In this document: one piece after another, positions 35,414-43,561 of the stretch
How the letters are laid out: each line of letters begins with the position of its first letter
Position numbering within the stretch: the first letter of the stretch is position 1
DNA from: a virus
Reading direction: 5' to 3' (one strand)
IMG/VR virus record: IMGVR_UViG_3300025617_000935
Location: 1 to 50,286 of that record
DNA length: 50,286 bases
The notes under the pieces: model-generated
Database searches by the model: none
What the model saw: only the letters and a program-made list of their open reading frames with translations
Told to the model about the DNA's origin: nothing
Translations under genes and position numbers: made by a program

Positions 35414-36660
35414 TGAGGAAAAATGATTTTGAAATTGTTAATCCTGATTTTTTATACAAAATGGACGAGCATATAACGTTTTGTTTTGAAAACGAGCCGC
35501 GCGGCTTCTTTTGGCATCCTGTATATAAACATTGGATTATTTTCTCAATGGATAAACTTAAAGAAGCATCCAAACGGAATGAAGAGTTTAGTCTTGCAAC
35601 AACTTCGCCTGCGCCTTTTGATCCAACACCATTGGGCGGCGTTTGGAGAGCAGGATATGCTTTGACACTTCGTGAAGGACCGCATCATCACCTTGCTAAA
35701 AAACACAGTTTAGATTGGATCAAACGTCGAGCAGGTGATTTTACAAAAATCTTTACAGATAACTTATATAAAGATCTTGACTCGATTAAAAAGGGCGTTC
35801 CATTTAAAGCATACGATGTCATAGGCAAAACAGTAACAGATACTCAAATTCAATCGATTGAGTTTCCATGGGATATTTTGGATGTTACTGAAGATTATGT
35901 AAAAGATGGGTTTCACGAATGGATGCGTCCTGGCAATGTATTCTCAAACTTCAATCCAGACTTTGATTACGACAAACCTGTAGCAGAAACTACTAAATTT
36001 TATAGTATGTTCTCTGGTATAGTCAACAAAGCAATAGAATATTATCATAACGATGGTAAAGATTGCGATACTATGATTAATATGACTAAAAACCTTAGCG
36101 ATAAACAATCAGAATACAACGATAATCCTAAACTAATGGCGTATATGTTTATTCAATCTTTGTGGACAGTGGTTATTCCTACATTTTCATTAAGTTTATA
36201 TCAAAATATTTTAATGAACTTTTGTAAATATCCAGATATTGTTAAACGTATAAAAGAAGATAGATCTTTAGTTTCTGCATTTGCTAGAGAAAGTTTACGA
36301 TTAGCACCATTAAAAGGCGGCATACGAGATATTGTCGATGAAACAATCTTTCATGGTTATAAGTTTGATATTGGCGGCCGCATTTTGTTATATACATATG
36401 GTGCTAATCGAGATCCAAAATATTATAAAGATCCGTTAGTATTTAGACTCGAAAGAGATAACGAACCGTTACCGGTAACACTCGCATATGGGCCGCATCA
36501 TTGTACAGGTGATTTTCTTGTTAAGCATTTTTTAGAAATTATTACAACTGCATTATTAGATAGATTTGACACGTTTGAGATTACAAAACAGCCTGAACTA
36601 TTGCCTGCTATGTTTGGAAGTACAACAGTTTACAAGGATTTAGAAATGGTGTTTTCGTGA
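35413..36660 (+). CDS. Cytochrome P450
   Basis: 415 residues, normal bacterial P450 length. The K-helix ExxR is E293-SL-R296 (ARESLRL), followed by GANRDPKYYKDPLVF (the NRDP meander) and the heme loop AYGPHHCTGDF with C364 as thiolate ligand. The first two positions of the loop (FG in the usual FGxGxHxCxG) are LA. The I-helix lacks an obvious AGxDT, having IQSLWTVVIPTFSL. No membrane anchor, so soluble. Needs a ferredoxin/reductase from the host; none is encoded here. Would oxidise a substrate in the island's pathway. P450 genes are rare in phages. Confidence 0.9.
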   Translation: MRKNDFEIVNPDFLYKMDEHITFCFENEPRGFFWHPVYKHWIIFSMDKLKEASKRNEEFSLATTSPAPFDPTPLGGVWRAGYALTLREGPHHHLAKKHSLDWIKRRAGDFTKIFTDNLYKDLDSIKKGVPFKAYDVIGKTVTDTQIQSIEFPWDILDVTEDYVKDGFHEWMRPGNVFSNFNPDFDYDKPVAETTKFYSMFSGIVNKAIEYYHNDGKDCDTMINMTKNLSDKQSEYNDNPKLMAYMFIQSLWTVVIPTFSLSLYQNILMNFCKYPDIVKRIKEDRSLVSAFARESLRLAPLKGGIRDIVDETIFHGYKFDIGGRILLYTYGANRDPKYYKDPLVFRLERDNEPLPVTLAYGPHHCTGDFLVKHFLEIITTALLDRFDTFEITKQPELLPAMFGSTTVYKDLEMVFS

Positions 36661-37172
36661 TAGAAACTAGTATTATATCTAAACCTACTTTGCAGTTATT
36701 AGAATTCATTGACGAATGTGATAGGATAGGTTACAATAATAACAATAGTCTAGAGTCTATGAAATTTAATAACACATTGCGTATAGGTGGAAACTGGTTT
36801 GCTACTTTTAACAATAATAAAATAGTTGGCATAAGCGGAGTACATCCATTTCTTAATGGCGTACGAGCATTATTTAGAGGATGTCAACTTTATTCAATTC
36901 CTGGTGGATTAAGTAAAAATCATATGAATTGTTGGATGTTTCGCTATCATTTGCCTATAGTAATTAATATGTATAGCAATAAACCGATATACATAACAAC
37001 TAATACTAACACTGATTATAGCGGCAAAATGTTAAAGTTAAACAAACTTTATCACATACTTTCAAAAAAACAAATAGTAGAGCATCTAGGTTGTCAAAAG
37101 GTTTTTGACCACGATCAAAATATATGGAAACTAAATATAAAAGAATATTGTAAGATAAACCCGGAGATTTAA
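36657..37172 (+). CDS. GNAT-like acyltransferase, paralogue of 5579-6175
   Basis: 171 residues from a GTG overlapping the P450 stop (GTGA). WFATFNNNKIVGISGVHPF resembles GNAT central strands, and IYITTNTN...KMLKLNKLYHILSK matches QYISTNTN...SKVHRIWSKIM of the minus-strand copy. A minimal AMP-forming ligase lies two genes away here, and directly beside the other copy. Acyl transfer is inferred from fold and context. Confidence 0.58.
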   Translation: MIETSIISKPTLQLLEFIDECDRIGYNNNNSLESMKFNNTLRIGGNWFATFNNNKIVGISGVHPFLNGVRALFRGCQLYSIPGGLSKNHMNCWMFRYHLPIVINMYSNKPIYITTNTNTDYSGKMLKLNKLYHILSKKQIVEHLGCQKVFDHDQNIWKLNIKEYCKINPEI

Positions 37173-38360
37173 ATGAAGATTGCTATATTAGGTGCTGGAA
37201 GTGCAGGGGTATTAACTGCAGGTTGTTTACTTAAAGATTTTAAAAATCGCGGAATTGAGTTAGAGCTTACCCATGTATATGATCCAAGTAAGCCTATCCT
37301 CGGAGTAGGTGAGAGTACAACGTCAGAAGTAACCTTTGCTATTGGTCAAGCATTTAACTTTATATTTGCAACCGAGGCAGATGAACTTAAAAGTACTACA
37401 AAGTACGGCACACATTACATTGATTGGAGAGAGAATGATATTATTTTTCCTTTTCAATCAGGATATCATGCTATCCATTTTGATGCAAAAGATTTTGTTA
37501 AGATGGGTATGGAACGCTTAAAAAATTTATATAATAGTTATACTGTATTACACGGTAACGTAGAAAGAGTATCGCAGAGCTTTACTGATTATACCAACGA
37601 ATCAAAGGGCGGCGAACTAAGCGTAAACGGAAAACTGCACATATTTGATTATATTATTGATTGTAGAGGCAGACCAACAGATTTCACTGATTACGAAGAA
37701 TGTAACCTTGTTCTAAACTCTGCTTTGGTATATGATAATCAGACACCGTCTGATTTTGGGTTCACACGTCATGTTGCTCATAAGTATGGATGGATGTTTG
37801 TTATTCCCCTACAGCACAGAACATCGCATGGCTTTCTTTATAACAATAACTTTTGTACACGCGAAGAAGCTGAACAAGAACTTATTCGTATCACAGATGC
37901 AACAGATGCAGATACAAAAAACTTCCGTACATTTGATTTAAAACCATATTATTGTAATAAGACAGTTAACCAACGTTTATTAAAAAATGGAAACTGTGCG
38001 GTGTTTTTTGAACCAATGAGTGCAAATTCGTTGTATATGGCTGTTAAAAACTGTCAAATACTTTCTGATTATATGCGAGGCGAAATTAACGGCCATCGAG
38101 CAAACGAACTATGTATTTTAAACTATCGTGCAGTAGAAGATTTAATTAACTTAATCTATCATGGAGGCTCTATATACAAAAACGAGTTTTGGGATTGGGC
38201 AAAGAAAACATCTGCTGAACGTATAGAAAAGACCGATGTATTGAAACGATATGTAAAAGGGCAAAACGATGAAATGTTTAAAACCATTACTGAACGGTTT
38301 ATGGGTCATCACGTTTTAAAATACGTTGACCAAGAGTTTGGATTTCATTACTTTGATTGA
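37173..38360 (+). CDS. Flavin-dependent tryptophan-halogenase-like monooxygenase
   Basis: 395 residues; GGAG before the ATG. ILGAGSAGVLTAG (FAD Rossmann loop, G7-x-G9-x2-G12) and ILGVGESTTSE (44-49 region) are hallmarks of the tryptophan halogenase family, as is FFEPMSANSLYMA near residue 275. The WxWxIP halogenase signature is altered: W207-M-F209-V-I-P212, with Phe in place of the second Trp. KYGTHYIDW lies where the catalytic-lysine segment is expected; whether that lysine is kept needs an alignment. Shorter than usual (about 500). Could be a halogenase, a hydroxylase or an unusual FAD oxidase. Confidence 0.8.
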   Translation: MKIAILGAGSAGVLTAGCLLKDFKNRGIELELTHVYDPSKPILGVGESTTSEVTFAIGQAFNFIFATEADELKSTTKYGTHYIDWRENDIIFPFQSGYHAIHFDAKDFVKMGMERLKNLYNSYTVLHGNVERVSQSFTDYTNESKGGELSVNGKLHIFDYIIDCRGRPTDFTDYEECNLVLNSALVYDNQTPSDFGFTRHVAHKYGWMFVIPLQHRTSHGFLYNNNFCTREEAEQELIRITDATDADTKNFRTFDLKPYYCNKTVNQRLLKNGNCAVFFEPMSANSLYMAVKNCQILSDYMRGEINGHRANELCILNYRAVEDLINLIYHGGSIYKNEFWDWAKKTSAERIEKTDVLKRYVKGQNDEMFKTITERFMGHHVLKYVDQEFGFHYFD

Positions 38361-39093
38361 TAAATTAGAACATATTATTGTAAATGGCATAACTATTAAA
38401 ACATCAGGTACATCTGGAGTTCCAAAAGAGATATATCAGCCCCCAAGTAAAATAGTAGCAGATGCCAAATGTGCAATCCAAGTTCAAGATATTAATGTGC
38501 ATAGTTCTATATACACTTGTTTAAGTTTAGAGCGTGCCGGAGGATTGTTTGCCCAATCTATTCCAGGATTGATAGCTGGTGCAACAGTTTACTTTGATAC
38601 ATTTAACCTATATAAATACATTAAAGTAGCAGATAAGTATACTCATACACATTTAACGCCAAAGCAAGCAAAGGGTGTTATGTTAACAAAGGGATTTAAA
38701 ACACTTGACTTAACCGGTAAAACATTTTTAGTAGGATCTGAGCCCGTCACGTATGATATTATTGAAGGCTTTATCAATCGAGGTGCTCGAGTAATATGTA
38801 TATGGGGAATGACCGAAGTTGGAGTAAATGCTATTATGCATATATTTAATAACATAGAAGAAGTATATGCACTTAAAGATATTACGCCTGCTAACTCTAC
38901 TGTACTTGGTAATATATTTAACTGTGATTATAAGATAGACAAAGAAAATAGATTATTAATAAAAGGTGATATATCTGTATATGGGGACAACTGGTTTAAT
39001 ACACAAGACCAAGTAATAGAACAAGACGGAATATTATTCTACATTGGAAGAAATGGCACTCCAGTAGACTTTAATAATCCAAGGAAAGGATAA
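38326..39093 (+). CDS. Minimal ANL-type AMP-forming ligase
   Basis: 255 residues. The track of coding frame begins at a TTG (38326) inside the halogenase-like gene; a later TTG at 38353 is also possible and no ribosome site decides. Signatures: IKTSGTSGVPKEI (phosphate loop), CIWGMTEVGVN (adenine-binding region) and NTQDQVIEQDGILFYIGRNG. The C-terminal lid domain is wholly absent, so the second half reaction seen in full ligases is unlikely; adenylate formation is the plausible step. The shortest member in the window, less than half the usual length. Confidence 0.76.
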   Translation: MTKSLDFITLIDKLEHIIVNGITIKTSGTSGVPKEIYQPPSKIVADAKCAIQVQDINVHSSIYTCLSLERAGGLFAQSIPGLIAGATVYFDTFNLYKYIKVADKYTHTHLTPKQAKGVMLTKGFKTLDLTGKTFLVGSEPVTYDIIEGFINRGARVICIWGMTEVGVNAIMHIFNNIEEVYALKDITPANSTVLGNIFNCDYKIDKENRLLIKGDISVYGDNWFNTQDQVIEQDGILFYIGRNGTPVDFNNPRKG

Positions 39094-39094
39094 T

Positions 39095-41170
39095 ATGAAA
39101 ACATATGATGTTATAATCATGACCGAAGGCAGCGACCCAGTATTTAATGTAGCACGAGGTATCGGCGGCTATAAAATCGCATCTGCGTTACGTAACGAAG
39201 GATATAGTGTTTTTGTATTAAATAACTTTTCACATTGGATTAAAAATGGAATGATTAAACAAGTTCTTGACAAGTTAATCGGTGATAACACACTATGGGT
39301 TGGATTTAGTTCTTCGTTGTTTATGAGAAAGAATAACGAAGTATATACCAAACGGCATACACGAGATACTAACAAAAAAAATATTCTTTGGCGCTGGCCG
39401 ACTGAAGACGAAGATATTAGAAAAATGACTGATTATATTCGATATACCAAAGGTGTAAAAACTGTATATGGCGGTAGTATGTCGTATCATCGAGCTGAAG
39501 AAGTTAAAAATGAAATAGATTATTATGTAGTTGGAATGGGCGAACATACTGCATTAAACATTACCGATCACTTAAAAAATAGCGCCGATCTTAACTATAA
39601 TGCCGATCTCGGAACTACTCCTTATATATTTGATTATGATCAAAAAGGAGCGTTATTTGATTTTAGAAACACAAAAGTAAACTATATTCTAGAGGACTTT
39701 TGGAGTGCGGAAGAAGCTATGGGCATCGAATTTGGCCGAGGATGCATTTTTAAATGTAAGTTTTGTGCTTATCCATTGATAGGAAAGAAAAAAGGCGATC
39801 AGTCTTTTCTAAGAGATAAAGAATGTATCAAACACGAATTAAAACAAAACTATGAGTTATACGGCACTACAAAGTATATAATTATTGATGATACATTTAA
39901 TGAGCAGACTGTTAAGCTACAAGCTATTGCAGATGCCATAGACGAAATTAATCTACCAGAACAACTACAGTTTTCAGCATTTATACGTATTGATCTTGTA
40001 GCAAAATGGCCAGAGCAACTAAAACTACTTAAAAAAATTAATGTGTGTTCTTGGTTTCTTGGTGTTGAATCGTTGAATTATGAGTCAGCCAAGACTATTG
40101 GAAAAGGCTGTCCTAGCGCAACAATTTTTGAAACAATCAGAAAATCTCGAGAAGTATTTAATGGATCGCTAAGTGTCTACGGTAGCTTTATTGCTGGATT
40201 GCCCTATGATAGTAAAGAAACAATGGATATTTGGACTAAAGATGTTATTAAGAACAAAGATCTTTTTGATGCTTTTTCTTTTAGTCCACTAGAGCTTGGC
40301 ACAGCGTCCGAGCTTTCTAAAAACCCAGAACGTTTCGGCTATACAGTATATAAAGATAATGAAAAGCAAAACAAATGGCGTACTAAAGATTGGGATAGTG
40401 ACGAGGCTGTTGAATACGTAAAAGTACTTACAAAGGATTTTATCGATGATATTAAAGTTTCTACCTTCTTTTTAATGTTTTATCAGTGTCTTGGATATTC
40501 ATTTGAAGAACTTAGAAAAATGACATTTACTGAATTATTTACAAGTGCTGAGCCTCGTCGTAAAGCACGGCATTTTTTAGAAAAATCTTATTATTCAAAA
40601 GTTGAAAACCTCTTAGAAATAAAGAAGCCCGAACCTAGTATAAGATATATGAAAAACTTACCAGTTAACCAAGATTTAAAATCTAAACTAAGAAAAGAGT
40701 TTTATGAAAACAAGTCACTTGCTAAAGTATTTACTGCTTCCAACGAGCACGAAACAAAAAGCATTGATCATCTTCGTGTGATTAGACAAGACGATATGTC
40801 TAATTGTAACGTAGCAAATAGTATAGCAAATCGTGTTAGTTCTATTATTGGTTGCAAGGCTGTTCCTAGGTATTATATACAAGACGGAGATAGTTACCTA
40901 TCTCCTCATCGTGATCATGGAACAATAACTGCTTTAAATATAATACTAGATGGCGACGGTCCTATAACATGGAATAGTCCTATATCCTGGAACGAAGATA
41001 TTGATGTCTATTATGAAGGTGCTTTGCTTAATGTACAAGAAGAACACAGTGTACAAACATATAACGAAAGAGTACTTTTTAAACTAGCAATTTTTGATAA
41101 AAGTTATGACGAAGTATTGGAGTTAATCAACGGCAAAGAAGGAGATTTATTTGGCATTGATCTATTATGA
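39095..41170 (+). CDS. B12-binding-type radical SAM protein fused to a 2OG-oxygenase-like domain
   Basis: 691 residues; AAGGA before ATG. Residues 1-190 resemble a cobalamin-binding-type domain (ARGIGGYKIASALRNEGYSVFVLNN, ...VKTVYGGSMSY, YYVVGMGEHTALNI), though the DxHxxG cobalamin histidine is not seen. The rSAM motif C217-x3-C221-x2-C224 (GCIFKCKFCAY) follows. From about 560 on the sequence shows HxD (SPHRDHGT, near 608), a histidine (EEHSVQTYNERVLFKLAIF, near 650) and arginine, as in 2OG/Fe(II) oxygenases. The fusion implies two successive C-H functionalisations on one substrate (inference). Confidence 0.82.
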   Translation: MKTYDVIIMTEGSDPVFNVARGIGGYKIASALRNEGYSVFVLNNFSHWIKNGMIKQVLDKLIGDNTLWVGFSSSLFMRKNNEVYTKRHTRDTNKKNILWRWPTEDEDIRKMTDYIRYTKGVKTVYGGSMSYHRAEEVKNEIDYYVVGMGEHTALNITDHLKNSADLNYNADLGTTPYIFDYDQKGALFDFRNTKVNYILEDFWSAEEAMGIEFGRGCIFKCKFCAYPLIGKKKGDQSFLRDKECIKHELKQNYELYGTTKYIIIDDTFNEQTVKLQAIADAIDEINLPEQLQFSAFIRIDLVAKWPEQLKLLKKINVCSWFLGVESLNYESAKTIGKGCPSATIFETIRKSREVFNGSLSVYGSFIAGLPYDSKETMDIWTKDVIKNKDLFDAFSFSPLELGTASELSKNPERFGYTVYKDNEKQNKWRTKDWDSDEAVEYVKVLTKDFIDDIKVSTFFLMFYQCLGYSFEELRKMTFTELFTSAEPRRKARHFLEKSYYSKVENLLEIKKPEPSIRYMKNLPVNQDLKSKLRKEFYENKSLAKVFTASNEHETKSIDHLRVIRQDDMSNCNVANSIANRVSSIIGCKAVPRYYIQDGDSYLSPHRDHGTITALNIILDGDGPITWNSPISWNEDIDVYYEGALLNVQEEHSVQTYNERVLFKLAIFDKSYDEVLELINGKEGDLFGIDLL

Positions 41171-41729
41171 AAAAGTAAACTTACCTCAGTTTAACGGCTT
41201 AATACAAGAACTTGAATATCTAAATTTACAATGGTTTAAACCTTCTAATATATATAGTTCTCACCAGATATGTTTAAATGCCGCTCCAGGATATACAAAC
41301 GACATTAGTTTTGGTGCAGGATATTTTGCAGATAAAGGCAAATCAGATTTCTTTGTTAGACTTACTCCTAACGGTGATGTTCGTATACCAATGAAGCCAA
41401 GCTCAGTATATGATTGGGAGTTATGCGATGTATTTAAAGATACGTTGTTTGAAGATGTTTATAAGGCTATAGAAACAAAATACAATGTTGGTCGTATACG
41501 ACTTTTAAAGTCAACGCCTTTCACATGTATGAACTGGCACATAGATCCAATTCCAAGATTACATTATCCAATACAAACCGACGAGGGTTGTCTTATGATT
41601 ATCGAAGATGAAGTATACCATTTACCAAAAGATCAATGGACATTTACTCATACAGATAAAGGAAAACACACTGCATTAAATGCTAGTAATATTAACCGTA
41701 TTCATCTAGTGGTAGATATATTACCATGA
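41151..41729 (+). CDS. 2-oxoglutarate oxygenase (aspartyl/asparaginyl hydroxylase-like)
   Basis: 192 residues from TTG 41151, with AAGGAG at the right distance inside the previous gene. H130-I-D132 (MNWHIDPIPRLHYPI), then H173 (GKHTALNASNINRIHLVV) and R183, fit an aspartyl/asparaginyl beta-hydroxylase-like core. The ending HTALNAS..(N/D).R(I/V)HLV is shared with 48650-49210, so the island and the structural region hold paralogues. Hydroxylation of a protein side chain or small molecule is possible. ATGA overlap with the next gene. Confidence 0.75.
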   Translation: MALIYYEKVNLPQFNGLIQELEYLNLQWFKPSNIYSSHQICLNAAPGYTNDISFGAGYFADKGKSDFFVRLTPNGDVRIPMKPSSVYDWELCDVFKDTLFEDVYKAIETKYNVGRIRLLKSTPFTCMNWHIDPIPRLHYPIQTDEGCLMIIEDEVYHLPKDQWTFTHTDKGKHTALNASNINRIHLVVDILP

Positions 41730-41914
41730 TAGAACTATTTTTAATTCAGTATTTACTTGTAACTATACTTGCTATTATTGTAACTGAAAAGTTTGTACCA
41801 ACTGAGCAGCCGTGGCAATGGAAACAAGCTCATAAAATAGAAAGATATTTAGCTTGTTGCATTCCGGTATATAGAGAAATTATTATGTTAGCTATTTTAT
41901 GGAATAAAAAATGA
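41726..41914 (+). CDS. Small membrane protein, 62 aa
   Basis: Residues 4-22 (LFLIQYLLVTILAIIVTEK) form a single membrane helix; a second hydrophobic stretch with cysteines (YLACCIPVYREIIMLAILW) lies near the C-terminus. ATGA overlaps on both sides place it firmly in the operon. No family recognised. It may anchor the pathway to the membrane or act as a holin-like small protein, but nothing proves either. Confidence 0.6.
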   Translation: MIELFLIQYLLVTILAIIVTEKFVPTEQPWQWKQAHKIERYLACCIPVYREIIMLAILWNKK

Positions 41915-42588
41915 TATTTAAAAAACTTGATGTATTTAATATATTTAATCAGTTTGTAACTGACTACAGAAACAAAAAAGTACTAGACTTTGGAGGGAAC
42001 CGTGGTAATCTAATTAGTTATAGCAACGGCAAAATCCTTGAAAAAAACTATACTTGTGTAGATATAAATAAGGAATCTCTTGATGTTCTTTTAAATGAAC
42101 ATCCTGCTGCAAATGTAGTTCATTGGAACAGATATCATTCTATATATAATCCTACTGGTAGTAAAACTGAAGCATTTCCAAATATTGGAGAATTTAATAT
42201 TGCGTTTGCCAACAGTGTGTTTACTCATCATAACTTAGAAGAACTACTTTATTATGTAGAAAACCTATGTACTATATCTACATATGTGTATTTTACATAT
42301 ATTGATCCATCAAATCAAAAAATATTTGATATACTTCGTAATACGCATAAAACAATAGATGTATCAGAAGAACAAATGAAAAAAATACGCAGCAATAAAG
42401 TTTCTTATATTACAAACAAAGATAATATGTTGTGGTCGGTATTTGATACTAACGAACTTAAAAAGTCTATAAAAAACTATTCTAGATTTGAGTTATCTAT
42501 AGAAGACGGATTAACAGACGGATTTAACTGGATGAAAATTAAAGTGTTAGACAGAAATATTATTATACCATCTTTAATAGGATATTAA
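41911..42588 (+). CDS. Class I SAM-dependent methyltransferase-like protein
   Basis: 225 residues. NKKVLDFGGNRGNLISY is a clear SAM loop, YTCVDINKESLDVLL the acidic strand, FNIAFANSVFTHHNLEELL the motif III-like region. Target unknown; different in sequence from the tandem pair at 28480/29124. Two bases separate it from the last island gene, a QueC-like protein. Confidence 0.78.
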   Translation: MIFKKLDVFNIFNQFVTDYRNKKVLDFGGNRGNLISYSNGKILEKNYTCVDINKESLDVLLNEHPAANVVHWNRYHSIYNPTGSKTEAFPNIGEFNIAFANSVFTHHNLEELLYYVENLCTISTYVYFTYIDPSNQKIFDILRNTHKTIDVSEEQMKKIRSNKVSYITNKDNMLWSVFDTNELKKSIKNYSRFELSIEDGLTDGFNWMKIKVLDRNIIIPSLIGY

Positions 42589-42590
42589 CG

Positions 42591-43289
42591 ATGATTTTTA
42601 CAAGAGATGATTTTCCAGATGGGCCACCTGAGGAAGTTATATTAATGTTATCAGGCGGATTAGATTCTGCAATATTATTTTATTTAATTTGCAAACACTT
42701 TCCGAAAACTTATATTGTTCCGTTTTCGGGCGATGACGCATGTAATCCTGCAGATATACTTTGCGCTCAAGATATTTTAAAATTTATGCGTAAAAGATTT
42801 CCTAATACTAACATAGGAAAGCACGAAATATATAGTTTCAACACTAATGATACTTTTTGGTTTGAAAAAGCCAAAGATCAATTTAATAACTTTACGTTTT
42901 CGTCAATAGAAGGGTTATCAAAACATTTTCAGTTAGTGAAAGGTCTTAAGAAAGTCAGAGAACAAACTAATATATTAACATTTGTTAATGCAGTAACAGC
43001 CAATCCACCAAATGAAGAAATGAATCTGCACGGGTTAGAACACGGCGCGGATCAATATCGAAATGATTATATTAAGTCTCGACTGTCCAAAACTGTATAT
43101 AGAAATATTCTGTATAAACCATGGATAAACACAAACAAGCGTGATATAGCACAGATTTATAAGCAAGAAAACTTAATAGAATCTTTATATAAGTTAACAA
43201 AATCGTGTGTAGATTCTACTGCTACTTATGAAAATAGAGAATGTGGATCATGTTGGTGGTGTCGAGAAAAAAAATGGGGATTTGAATAA
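42591..43289 (+). CDS. QueC-like PP-loop ATPase, last gene of the island
   Basis: 232 residues. Loop SGGLDS at 21-26 (EEVILMLSGGLDSAILFYLIC), identical to the canonical QueC-type SGGxDS; end SCVDSTATYENRECGSCWWCREKKWGF with the full zinc-type arrangement. VNAVTANPP replaces the YSGLTLNPP block of the others. The most canonical of the five. No terminator follows; the next unit has its own late box. Confidence 0.8.
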   Translation: MIFTRDDFPDGPPEEVILMLSGGLDSAILFYLICKHFPKTYIVPFSGDDACNPADILCAQDILKFMRKRFPNTNIGKHEIYSFNTNDTFWFEKAKDQFNNFTFSSIEGLSKHFQLVKGLKKVREQTNILTFVNAVTANPPNEEMNLHGLEHGADQYRNDYIKSRLSKTVYRNILYKPWINTNKRDIAQIYKQENLIESLYKLTKSCVDSTATYENRECGSCWWCREKKWGFE

Positions 43290-43321
43290 TAATCAGATCT
43301 ATTTAACATGTTATATAAAAT

Positions 43322-43329
43322 GATAAATA
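43322..43329 (+). promoter_or_regulatory. T4-like late promoter box GATAAATA
   Basis: TGATAAATAT lies 18 bases upstream of the ATG at 43348, with AGGAG in between. Matches the boxes at 8708-8715 and 48627-48634. Confidence 0.72.
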
Positions 43330-43347
43330 TTTACACAGGAGAAGAAC

Positions 43348-43560
43348 ATGACAACATTAACAGCACATTGTAATAAAGCAAACACAGGATACTTTGGACA
43401 TTTTAAAATTGGTCTAAACATGGTCGTCTGGTCCGTAGCGGTGTTTGTAACAAGCTCAATACATGCTATATTTCCATTTGCTTTAGAAAAAACATCTATG
43501 AATGCAGCAAAAAAACTAGCGAGCTTAGTACAAGAAACATTTAATCACCACGAGGTATAA
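43348..43560 (+). CDS. DUF6356-like small membrane protein
   Basis: 70 residues; AGGAG upstream. The pattern HCNKANTGYFGHFKIGLNM...SSIHAIFPFALEKTSMNAAKKL matches, from memory, the DUF6356 family (short proteins with a hydrophobic centre and HAIFPF.FEKT). Function of the family unknown. One central membrane-type helix (MVVWSVAVFVTSSIHAIFPF). It is followed by a paralogue one base later. Expressed late, with virion genes, so a role in host membrane changes or lysis is possible. Confidence 0.72.
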   Translation: MTTLTAHCNKANTGYFGHFKIGLNMVVWSVAVFVTSSIHAIFPFALEKTSMNAAKKLASLVQETFNHHEV

Positions 43561-43561
43561 T

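Noticed and set aside
16647-43289. QueC-like genes as a preQ0/queuosine DNA-modification operon
   Set aside because: No FolE, QueD, QueE-specific context or transglycosylase in the window, and five diverged copies do not fit a single-step role. Left open if the rest of the genome has them.
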